DNA of 64,000 bases from Hymenolepis diminuta (Eukaryota; Platyhelminthes; Cestoda; Cyclophyllidea; Hymenolepididae), in the NCBI GenBank assembly GCA_900708905.1, contig CAADRB010000124.1:90515-154514 (forward strand), given 5' to 3'. Positions within the stretch are counted from its first letter, which is position 1. Each line of letters begins with the position of its first letter. The notes beneath the pieces are model-generated. The model was not told the origin of the DNA. It searched no databases and was given only the letters and a program-made list of their open reading frames with translations. Positions 24,401 to 32,970 of the stretch are shown piece by piece. Both the position numbers and the translations under genes were made by a program.

Positions 24401-25639
24401 ATACCAGGACAGACTTGAGTTTGCCCTCTGTGAACTCTAATATACAAATAAATTTTGAATCAACGGTCACTTATTTTGGTCAGTTTTAGATTTCCTTAAT
24501 GGAGATTCATCACCACAAGATTAAAGTAGTCCGAAATGGAATACTATAATGAACTAATGCACGATCTTATTTCGCTTAACTATCCTCATTTAATTCAACG
24601 GCAGCAAATTAGACAGCCGGATTCAAATTCTTACTATCTTAATGAGAGATCTTAATATCGGCTCTCATAATCTCAAGTTTGCATATTTCTCTCTCCGAAT
24701 ATAAAAGATCGCCAAATTCTCACATTTCATGCACACGGTTACTTGCTCCATTATAAAGTACGTATGTTTGCACATCATGGTATCTCGCCGTTGGGTTTTA
24801 ATTTAAGACCACTCTTGTGCATCGTTAGTTGGCGTTGGTCGTAAAATGAAAGGCATTTTATAGCGATGAGGCGTTCCTAATAATAAAACGACAGATCTTT
24901 TGCTTCAGAAGGGTAGATCTTGGATATCATGCGATGGCGCAAAATTCATCAAATATTGTTAATGCTGGGGAGCTTTAATTGAATGACACTTGTCCGAGTG
25001 TCAATTTTAAAGAAAATTAGTGCTTATTTTAAGGAAGGGGAAGAGAGCATTTTGATTCATCAACCGAAAATCTTCTATATGTTTAGGAATCAGTTATTCA
25101 AATTAACGTTCAGGGCTTGCTTAACCAAGGGAGTCATTACGACGGAATAAAAGTTATAAAAACTCTAAAGTAAGTTCAACAACGCTTAAATTACGAGAAG
25201 AAACTGGCGAAGCGTATCCTTATAAGAAACAACTCATCAGTGAAGTAAGAACCTTTGGCATAAAAATACCAAGTTAAGACAATTATGAATACTATCTCCT
25301 TATAAGGACTGAGGCTCATTTGGTTCTCAAAAGAGACAGGCATGATCAATCTGCCATTATAATGTATTGGTCGATCAACTCTGAATACTGAGGACGTTGA
25401 TTATCGATAAGGAATCTAGAGATAAGATGGAAAGGAATGAACTTTGTTATATTACGTCATGGCACAATAAACATGACTCGATTTCAAATAAATAAGGCTA
25501 TTCTGATATTCTTACTTTTCTCAGCTGCTACTCAACCCCTCCCCTTAATTTCAAAATTAACTATTTTACTGCTTCTCGTCCTTGGATAGTTACCACTTTA
25601 TTTTTGCATTAGTCATAGAGCCTAAAATAATAAGGTATA
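24401..25639. other. Non-coding stretch without recognisable genes
   Basis: About 1.2 kb with no supported gene, RNA or repeat. Confidence 0.4.
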
Positions 25640-25644
25640 GAAAC

Positions 25645-26070
25645 AGGATCTGTGGCTAACCCATTTCTGCTATGTTAAAAGTGTAAGCTGCTGAATATAA
25701 TGTAAGACCACTTTGCCTTCTCAAACATTGGAAGAAAAGATCAGATTTAAGTTCCAGGACCAACTATCATGATTAAAAAACGGTCAATAAACACTGGACA
25801 TTTGCTGCAATTCTGGGGACGAATAATGAAATTCAAATTCTGGAACATGAATCATCCATTTATTAAATATCTTACAACCTGAGACCAAAAAGCAAATCAA
25901 ATGAGACTCTTCGATACCTTGATGTTACTCTCAGTATCTTTTTGATCTCCTCTTTCATTTGTCGGACTTTCTGTTAACTGATTTAAGTTGTTTTCCATAA
26001 TTATAAATTGTGAATTTTTCGTATTACCGTGAGTAATATAGAAACAAGAACTAATAACTTTCTGGTCAAT
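25645..26070 (+). repeat. RepB dispersed repeat, near full-length reference copy
   Basis: This copy is the most useful for defining the family. In order: CCCATTTCTGCTATGTTAAAAGTGTAAGCTGC, ATGTAAGACCACTTTGCC, ACATTGGAAGAAAAGATCAGATTTAAG, CCAACTATCATGATTAA, GGTCAATAAACACTGGACATTTGCTGCAATTCTGGGGACGAATAATGAAATTC, GAACATGAATCATCCATTTATTAAATA, AAATCAAATGAGACTCTTCGATACCTTGATG, TTTTGATCTCCTCTTTCATTTGTCGGACTT, GTATTACCGTGAGTAATATAGAAACAAG. No A or B box, no terminal inverted repeat obvious by eye and no open frame conserved between copies. Confidence 0.75.
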
Positions 26071-26580
26071 TATCATTACACTTATTTACTAACACACAAA
26101 TGATGAAAGGAAGGTATTTGATTGTTTTTCAAAAGAATAAGTATTTTAAGTCCACAGATAATACCATTTTGCGTAGTTAATGTATCGGACTCCTTAATCC
26201 GCATAAAAATGGTCCAAGGAAATCAAGTGAAAACCGTTTGATCAATGGTGTTGGTATTGTGTAAGTAATTGCGTACATATGGTTCATTGCCTATTCAGGA
26301 TCTCCGTAGATGTGGGATAAGTACTAAGTGTAAGAAAGTATTCAAGCGTAAACACAATGACATAATTCAGTTACTATTTAAGTGTGCGAATCTACCTAAC
26401 TTAGAGACGGATGGTAATTAAAGTAGTTCCAAAACGTCTTGGAAGGAGAATTAGCTTTGAAATTCCCATTCAGTAATCACCTTTATGTTAAATTTCAATT
26501 TCAACAAGTGCCTATATTTTATAATTCGATTCGCATCCGTAACGTGTGCACCTAACGAAACAAGTTTTCATTAAATTGAT
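26071..26580. other. Non-coding stretch
   Basis: Nothing recognised. Confidence 0.4.
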
Positions 26581-26589
26581 CGATTCGAT

Positions 26590-26815
26590 ATGTCAAATTG
26601 TGAATCAACCAGATCGGAGGTTACAGGTTCGATATTCGTCGGTACACATTCAGTGAACGGCATGGCCAAACGTAGATAATGGTAACAGCTGAGAGTGAGG
26701 TAGCAGAATGGTGGTTTCTCATCAGGTAGACCCTGAGATGCCGCCCATCTATTGGAGATGGCCTATGGAAAATGCTTCCTTTCAATAAGTTTGGGAATCG
26801 CTGCATTAGGTAGAT
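26590..26815 (+). repeat. tRNA-derived SINE copy
   Basis: A B-box-like GGTTCGATATTC lies at 26626-26637 after TTACA, followed by the family body: TACACATTCAGTGAACGGCATGGCCAAAC, then GTAGCAGAATGGTGGTTTCTCATCAGGTAGACCCTGAGATG, then GGAAAATGCTTCC and TTTGGGAATCGCTGC. The A box upstream (around 26600) is decayed. The head is tRNA-like but the body is unrelated to tRNA, which is typical of tRNA-derived SINEs transcribed by Pol III and copied by a LINE partner. Confidence 0.65.
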
Positions 26816-27229
26816 TGACTAAGTTATATCTTCGACAATTTCTCTTGACGCATTACTGCAATTTTCTCGATATTGGATAGGCTTCAGTTTTCATTTTGCA
26901 ACTCAAATCATTAAAAGAGCCATAGTAACTAGGGCTTCCAGCTTCATCTCACACATTCCTTTGTCGCTTTGGTATCCTCGAGTTTCCTGGGTATTGCCAA
27001 TTAGTCGCCGAAGGCAGTAAATGTCTTCTAAATGTGCCAACTAGCTGTGAGTAAAGAATTTGGTCTCATCCTTGGTCACCTAAAAACTGATTTATGAAGT
27101 TGGTAGATTCATCATCAGTGAATGGTAAATGTTATTACTAAGTGTTAACCATTCGTGTTGTAGTATTTAGCAATATTATTGACCATTTCAGCTCAAAAAT
27201 CTTTTACGATTTTTTAAAGGATGTGAATA
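26816..27229. other. Non-coding stretch
   Basis: Nothing recognised. Confidence 0.35.
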
Positions 27230-27560
27230 AGGAGAACGAGAAGGGTCCAGTAAAGTGTTGAACGGGAGGGAATTAAGAAGTGATAGGCATTGAAGTTTGG
27301 GCATCAAGAGTCGTATTTTGGTTGAACTATGAAAGCTTTGATTCGTCCCTGTTCTAATAAAGAACGTACTTCATTTAAAATATTCCAATGTTCAAATTTC
27401 ATTAACTGTATTTCATATGTAAGAAACAGATTATTTTGAAGATATATAGACCTTGTCAACCAATTGATTGACTCCCGTGGTTGGTCATACCAACTCGATT
27501 TATTTGTATCTTGTTACAGCCGTGAGTAGATAAATGAAACTAACAGCTATTTTTCTGCAT
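27230..27560 (-). repeat. RepB dispersed repeat
   Basis: Plus-strand reading: GTGTTGAACGGGAGGGAATTAAGAAGTGATAGGCATTGAAG, GGGCATCAAGAGTCGTATTTTGGTTGAA, AATATTCCAATGTTCAAATTTCATTAACTG, then CCAATTGATTGACTCCCGTGGTTGGTCATACCAACTCGATTT and CAGCCGTGAGTAG. These blocks are shared, in the same order, with the reverse-oriented copy at 47.4-47.72 kb and are complements of plus-oriented copies. Confidence 0.7.
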
Positions 27561-28032
27561 AGCAGCCCTCAAGAGGTGAATTATAATTCTTGTTTTGGTA
27601 GTATATCATAGTACGCACAGACCGGTCAGCACAATGATACTTTCAAACCGATTGATGATGATAGCCAGTATCTTGAGAACTGATCACCGAGAGTTGAGTC
27701 CTTTGTGCACTGTCATGTTCTCATCAGCTTCGATGAGTCATCTGAAGATTAGAAGAACTACTTACCACCCGGATTAAATAGGTTGTGCCTTATTACATCC
27801 TATGAGTCAGTACTTGGGCTTTTTGATTTGCCTAATGTGATATTCGCATTTTATTTTAAACCCGAGCAGTCAGTAGAATGATAAATAGTGCCATGAAAGA
27901 CAAGGCTTTAGCGGTCCTTTGACATTAAAGACAGTCGAGTGTCTCTTTGTAATCTTTCTATTTTTACTTGTACTTGTGGATAATTTCATTCCATCAGCTG
28001 CTATAATTCTCAGTTGTGGGATTTGAATTTAA
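27561..28032. other. Non-coding stretch up to gypsy copy 2
   Basis: Nothing recognised; a 60-codon frame (27595-27777) is unsupported. Confidence 0.35.
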
Positions 28033-28365
28033 TGTAACTTAAGCTAACAATCCCAAAATTTCAACTAAAACGACGCTAGAGAGGAAAGAGAACACAAATT
28101 CAAAGTTGCTATAACTTTATATGACAATATCCAGTTGCATCGGAAAAATTGTGCAAAGCACAAGAATATTTTTGTCGACAAAAATTTAATAATTAAACGT
28201 TATTTTCAATATATAAGGGAAGAAAACATATATCGCCAAGGGAAACTAATTTAATAAATTGCATGTTTTTATTTTTCTCTTTGACGCTCCTACATTTTAA
28301 GCTGTTTCTTCCTCGTATAGCTTCAATCTCGAATTTATATGAAATCCTCTGGCTTTCGACGAGTC
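28033..28365 (-). repeat. 3' LTR of gypsy copy 2
   Basis: Direct repeat of 32602-32970. On the plus strand both start with TGTAACT (TG/CA LTR terminus) and share TATGACAATATCCAGTTGCATCGGAAAAATTG (upper copy TATGACGATATCCAGTTGCCTCGGAAAAATTG), AATTAAACGTTATTTTCAATATA (upper AATTAAATGTTATTTTCAATATA) and GGGAAGAAAACAT. Similarity weakens upwards but recurs at ATATGAAATCCTC (28337) against ATATGAGAAATCCTC (32942). The upper boundary is approximate; the pol frame stops near 28414, just above. Confidence 0.8.
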
Positions 28366-28413
28366 CCTTTTGAGTACCATTATCTGAAGTTCTTCCCCAG
28401 GCGTTATCCACTT

Positions 28414-29313
28414 TACTTGCTGAAAGTGTCCAACGGAAGGTAAAATTGGGTTAATGCTTTAGTTGATTTAGCTTCCGAAATACGAGGCCTCAATTGATTT
28501 CAGTGCCTAATCAAAATAACATCATTCGCCTGCGTCAAATAGATGACTTTCATTGATGCTTGACCACTGTTCCAGCAGACCAGTAGAGATCACGATCAAA
28601 CACGAGATCACCGAAGGTGAATACATCTATTTCATGATTTGTTGCTGATTAATTCGTCTTGTCCTTCGGCATCTCAGCATAGTTGATGGTTCGAACCATT
28701 CTTCTCATTGATAGTTCTGAGGACAGTTTACCACCTAACGTAGAATGAAGAGTCGTCCTATAAGTCAGTAGGCTCTTTCGAAAACTTCTCCATCGCTTCC
28801 TCCGCTCTTGTTTTCAACAGAGGTTTTTTGAAAGTGTCCACAAATCGCCCTGTCTGAATGTTCGATTGTAGGTGATATGGAAGTGTACGGGAGAGATCAA
28901 TAGTTTATTGTCTATGGAATTCTTCGAAATCGTGCACCTTGAAGATGCGGTCAAGGGCCACTGTGAATGTGAGTTTACTAATTCTAAGTAGACATCGCCA
29001 TGATAGGACCGACAAAATCAACGTTCCCCCTACTCCATGGAGCCTTCGTTGGCGACCAAGACACCGAACTTTAACGTGGAAGGCTTCAAGCAGCATTCCA
29101 ACATTTGAGATAGCTTTTAATAAGCATCCTATGTCTGTCCTTTCTCAGCCGGTATGTGTATCCTCTGGCTAACCCTTCCATTCGATTTATCTCTGGATGA
29201 CCAGAGTAAAATTGTATATGAATTCTGAGTGCTACCTGTATGACAACCTTCTCATTGAGCATCAAATAGAAGTTGATAGTAGATAATCCCTTGCAACGGT
29301 GCAACAGATTCAA
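28414..29313 (-). pseudogene. integrase remnant of gypsy copy 2
   Basis: Reading downwards, the zinc-binding domain begins FYSGHPEINRMEGLARGYTY, where the family's first His (FHSGHP) is Tyr. The core starts with NVDFVGP, which keeps the first Asp. The segment carrying the central TDN Asp is deleted. The third motif reads NIQTGRFVDTFKKPLLKTRAE in place of GQAERFVD, so the catalytic Glu is Gly (codon at 28848-28850). The C-terminus has NQLRPRI, a hallmark of this group's integrase tail, then a stop near 28414. The enzyme has therefore lost two of three DDE residues. Confidence 0.88.
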
Positions 29314-29559
29314 CGAGTCCTCTTTTGACGATTATCTTGGCTATTTCGATTTCACAAATTTCACGGCCTTCTGATAACTAGGTCCTCCACTGATGGGCGC
29401 TTTATTGCTGCCGCCGTAACGGGAATATTCCGCTTAAAGTAGACCAGAATGTAGTATACATCCTTTTCCAGAGATACACTGGCGATGACGGCTTCTTCCA
29501 TTTATGTTTGTTGATTCGAAACTAACCGTGATAATCCGTCAGCTTGTCCGAACTCAGTA

Positions 29560-29910
29560 GAATTCCGATATTTGATTTCGAAATCATGCTTTGTCTCAAT
29601 TATCGCCCAGCGCTGAGGACGATGTGCCGAATATGTCGGGACGCTTTTCTTGGATCCAGCATTGATAATAAAGGTTTATGGTCTGTCAAAAGAGTAAAGT
29701 AATGACCACAAACAAATTTATGGAACCTCTACTCGCCATAGACAATGGCAAGTGCTTCTTTCCCAATTTGTCCATATTTCTTTTCTGATGGTGTCAGCGA
29801 ACAGGATTCATGAGCTATAAGCTTCTTTGAGACATCTGGAAAAACATGAGGTCACTGCTCCTACACTGCAATTTCCAGCACCTGCTGTAGTGATTACCGG
29901 CAATTCCAGA
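29560..29910 (-). pseudogene. RNase H remnant of gypsy copy 2
   Basis: In several frames on the minus strand I read a GAVTSCFSRCLKEA block, a KEIWTNWE block, VEVP.ICLWSLLYSF (family: KFHKFVCGRHFTLLTDHKPLL), then SKKSVPTYSAHRPQRWAI and FEIKYRNSTEFGQADGLSR, which is a very conserved end of the RNase H domain in this group. Stops and frameshifts are frequent. The AADAS catalytic motif reads TTAGAGN, so the first catalytic Asp appears lost. Confidence 0.8.
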
Positions 29911-29919
29911 TTACAATAA

Positions 29920-30655
29920 GTCCGAAGCATATCTCAGTGCAGCATAAACTTCAACTTCCCGAAACCTCCTTGATAAACAGCAGATCAGTAGCAAGCAGTG
30001 TCTTTCTGGAGAAGACGATTCAGTGGTCCACGAACTTGATGCAAGGAAGGTAGAAAGCTGTTGTAGTTGGAGATGGCATACTCACAATACCCCGAATTCC
30101 GAGTCAAAAATTAAGTCAGGATATATATGGACTTCCAGAAGAACTCACATTTCTCTAGTCTCGGATGAAAGCCTGTACCCATTAACTTACTAATCGTATT
30201 GTCCATTATGTGTTAGAAGATAGCAGGGGCTGTCTTCACTCCGAATGGATGTCTAGTAAATTGTTAGAGACCCCGGTGGGTATTGATGGTCACACATTCA
30301 CAACATTCTCGTTTGACCCCTACTTTCAGGTAAGCCTCTAATAAATCCAATTTCGCAAAACACGTGCCACCGCTGAGAGTTGCAAATACAGCTTCAGCAA
30401 CAGGAACAGGATGGTGGTTATTTTCAAAAGCTGTGTTCAGATCAGTGGAAAATTGGCGCATTAACGAACGTTGTCAATCTCTTTTCGCACAACCTCAGCT
30501 GGCGCGGCCCGCTAAGAGAAGGATACCAGTAGTAGGACACCAATTATTTCAAGACGTAACAACTCTACCTCTACAATTTATACAGAAGAGAAGGGAACTG
30601 GAGGCTTCGGACCGAAAACCGGTTTTGCATTTTCTTTAAGGTTTCCTTTATCATT
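29920..30655 (-). pseudogene. reverse transcriptase remnant of gypsy copy 2
   Basis: The RT begins around 30655 with FSSVFRDSLGRYTM. The best preserved block, at 30461-30264, includes FSTDLNTAFENNHHPVP, FATLSGGTCFAKLDLLEAYL and TINTHRGL. Then VKTAPAIF, a stop in place of a Gln, HIMDNTISKLMG, and directly TGFHPRLEKCEFFWKSIY. In intact relatives the last two blocks are separated by the segment holding the catalytic YxDD; here about 30-35 residues are missing at roughly 30175-30185. A second deletion before NSFLPSLHQVRGPLNRLLQK removes part of the connection. Confidence 0.9.
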
Positions 30656-30949
30656 GTGTATCGACCTAAGCTATCTCTGAAAACTGAAGAAAATCCTGTG
30701 ATTATGTCCTGTTCATCTTCAGTCGTTCAAGTATCGGACTCGCTTCTGGTATCTGTTTCATTAACAGGTGAGCTGGAATTCTTTTTACTATTTTTATTCC
30801 GTTTTCTGACCTACTTCGAGATGATTTTCGATTCCGTCAACTTAGCCACAGATGGTTTTCGGCAAAGAGGTGGGTGATCTGCTTCAGCAGCTTCCATTCG
30901 TCCAAACAACTGAAACCTAGAAGATCCAAGTTAGATTGATTTATTACGA

Positions 30950-31550
30950 AGCATTTTGCAGTAATTTACTAATCATCATCATAACAAACTTGACGGTAAA
31001 ATTCACCTTCCAATCTAAAGGCGTCACCGGAAATGTTTTAGATTATATGGTTTGTCAGTTTCAGTACTGGTCAGACTTCAATGTGAAGTAAAGCAGTAGG
31101 ACTAATCCTTTTTACCGCTCAAGATCAAGTAATACCGTTTAATGAGCACTGAACATCGTAGACAACCATTTGCTGCAATCCAGGGGATGAATCGTGTAAT
31201 TCGAATCTTGGTACATGAACCCATGTCCTAAAATCAAATCAATTAAGAATCTTTGATAGTTTGACATTACTGTGTTTCCTTTTGTTCCTATCATTTGCCC
31301 CTTTACCATTTGTTCGACTTACTGCTATTCGTCGTCTGTTGCTTCTCACAATGAAAATTCCACATTCATATTAGCATTACTAGGGAAAGCTCAAGATTCC
31401 CCATGTCTTTCTGCAGATCAAAGTGATATCAGAGGCAGCATCTAATTGCAACTTGACTTTCTTACCATTAATCATCAAGGTTACTAATTGTCGCCTGTTA
31501 GAGCTTCTGTCTTCATAGGTTGAATCAACAAAACTGGAAGAATTGAAAGA
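30950..31550 (-). pseudogene. aspartic protease remnant of gypsy copy 2, interrupted by RepB
   Basis: Reading downwards from about 31500, RQLVTLMINGKKVKLQL precedes the active-site motif, which reads DAASDITLI (codons at about 31434-31442) instead of the family's DTASDITLI: the catalytic Asp is kept but the invariant Thr/Ser is Ala. The domain continues as CRKTWGIL to about 31385, is interrupted by a RepB copy, and resumes near 31050 with a LEGEFYRQVCYDDD block and INQSNLDLLG, the protease-RT linker. The enzyme is doubly disabled. Confidence 0.82.
31085..31385 (+). repeat. RepB dispersed repeat nested in gypsy copy 2
   Basis: Contains TTTAATGAGCACTGAACATCGTAGACAACCATTTGCTGCAATCCAGGGGATGAATCG, TGGTACATGAACCCATG, AAAATCAAATCAATTAAGAATCTTTGATAGTTTGACATTACTGTG, ATCATTTGCCCCTTTACCATTTGTTCGACTTACTGCTATTCG and AGCATTACTAGG. 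It lies between the two halves of the gypsy protease and in the opposite orientation to the element. It therefore inserted after the gypsy element had integrated, showing that RepB was mobile. The 5' part of the unit is missing or decayed. Confidence 0.8.
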
Positions 31551-31609
31551 TCCAGTAATCTTCTTTTTCTTTTAATGGCCCTTCGTATCGTTCCGGCACT
31601 TCGCTTCTT

Positions 31610-31700
31610 CATGTCCTTTCTTTCCACAGACATTACAAATGTGATTTCTGTAAGGACAATCTCTGCGGTAGTTCATTTTGTCGCATACCTAGCACGATGA
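31610..31700 (-). pseudogene. gag zinc-knuckle region of gypsy copy 2
   Basis: Reading downwards: C-stop-V-C-D-K-M-N-Y-R-R-D-C, PYRNHI, then CNVCGKKGHEEAKC. The second knuckle is a perfect CX2CX4HX4C nucleic-acid-binding motif. The first has a premature TAG between its first two cysteines and Tyr where His is expected. Two adjacent knuckles joined by PYRNH are characteristic of this gypsy group's nucleocapsid. Confidence 0.88.
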
Positions 31701-32577
31701 TGGTAGTAGTGGTGGCGGTTTCTTGTTTGAAATATTCTCCTGCATGTTCCTCTTCCTGCACACTTGTGCAATTCTTCATGTTCACAGGCATTCTGCTAGA
31801 TCATACCTGTGTCATACAGGACGGTGTCCATTCTTCGATATTCACCACCTAACCTCCGCAAAGCGATATCATGATTCTGTTCAATAATATTTAGAATAGT
31901 TACACGGACATCCGAATGCCAGGAATCCCGCAGATCAAAGTGGAACGATAGACACTTCGAATGGTCGTCTGAAGTAGATCTGAAGTCCTATTGTTCACAG
32001 CTTTCATCTCTACCAATAGCATAATCAATGTAACCCTCATCAGGCCTTTTAGTCAAAGCTAGACATTTAAAGCACTTGCAAAAGTTCGATGATTTTCCGC
32101 CTAACAGTTTGCAGTCAACGAATACCGCTTCTTCGAATTTGAGATCACTCAGTTCCTTCGGACGAATGTAGTTTTGCCTTCATGTATTTCGCGGTTCTCA
32201 ATCGCCAAAGAATAAGTCTAATTTTTTTCTCCTCAAGAATGCCAACCAGATCTTTCTTGAACACATCCTTGCATTTATCAAACCAGTTGATAAAATTAAG
32301 ATCCGCTTCTAGATTATGGTGAATTTCACTGATTCGTAAGACGAGTTGTCAGGGCACAATTACGGATAGAATTTTTGATTGTCCAGGATTCAGGTTCAAA
32401 GATACTTCCTAAACTTTTCCGTTTGCATAAAAAAGGCTTTCCTGTTGTTGTTGCAGCATAATTTTCTATGTTTTATCTGTTTCATGAAAATTTTCTTACT
32501 GTCTTTCCATAATCTGTTCAAGTCTATCTGTTTTCGAGGACATTTTCTGCATCAGTTTTCAAAAGAATGAGTTCGTT
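31701..32577 (-). pseudogene. gag remnant of gypsy copy 2
   Basis: The best preserved block reads DDHSKCLSFHFDLRDSW, then SDVRVTILNIIEQNHDIALR and GGEYRRM, at about 31975-31840, matching the family pattern DDQFKCLIFVCGL...RTRILNILEQN. Upstream towards 32577 the capsid is heavily frameshifted. The WDEKT-type motif seen in copy 1 is not legible here. Confidence 0.8.
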
Positions 32578-32596
32578 TTCAAAACCCACGATGCCA
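32578..32596 (-). other. Candidate tRNA primer-binding site of gypsy copy 2
   Basis: On the minus strand, TGG followed by CATCGTG and GGTTTTGAA begins 5 nt inside the 5' LTR end. TGG matches the CCA tail of a tRNA; the next 7 nt fit an acceptor stem, and GG(A/T)TTTGAA resembles the complement of a T-arm. The exact primer tRNA is not identified. Confidence 0.5.
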
Positions 32597-32601
32597 AATA
32601 G

Positions 32602-32970
32602 TGTAACTCCAGCCAAAAATCCTAAAATGTCCACTGAAGTAGCAATAGTGAAGAAAAGAAGACAACTTTAAATATTTTAGAACTTGATATGACGATATCC
32701 AGTTGCCTCGGAAAAATTGAGAAATTCACAAGGTGATTCATTAGTCTGGATAAATAATTACATAATTAAATGTTATTTTCAATATAAAAGGGTAGAAAAC
32801 ATGAGGAAGTGTTAATATCGGCAAAGAATTAATATTATATAATTAGCATACTTTCGTTTTCTTCTTTAAAGAATTCATGTCATCTGATGGGATTTTCATG
32901 CACGAAACCACCACTTTGTAGTTTTCTTTCAAGTTTGCTCCATATGAGAAATCCTCCATTTTCGCTTTCA
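32602..32970 (-). repeat. 5' LTR of gypsy copy 2
   Basis: Upper member of the LTR pair; begins TGTAACTCC on the plus strand (so ends ...GTTACA in element orientation) and is immediately followed, inside the element, by the candidate primer-binding site. It shares long blocks with 28033-28365, with scattered substitutions and indels. The outer boundary is approximate and I could not confirm a target-site duplication. Confidence 0.8.

Larger units (their letters stand above)
28033..32970 (-). mobile_element. Ty3/gypsy retrotransposon, degenerate copy 2 with LTRs
   Basis: A minus-strand Ty3/gypsy element of about 4.9 kb. It has a diverged LTR pair at its two ends, a candidate tRNA primer-binding site beside the upper LTR, and gag, zinc knuckle, protease, RT, RNase H and integrase remnants in the canonical order reading downwards. 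It belongs to the same broad K02A2.6-like group as copy 1. Numerous stops, frameshifts and deletions make it non-functional, and a RepB copy is inserted in its protease region. The visible divergence between the LTRs indicates an old insertion. Confidence 0.93.

Noticed and set aside
26720..26760. Hammerhead-like core in the antisense of the SINE body (CTGATGAGAAAC), also near 34609 and 41800.
   Set aside because: The two conserved core strings are adjacent with no stem II between them, and flanking stems I and III do not form. The resemblance is a short word match.
28193..28411. 72-codon minus-strand frame as an extra gene downstream of pol.
   Set aside because: It covers the 3' LTR of gypsy copy 2 and is not a protein domain.
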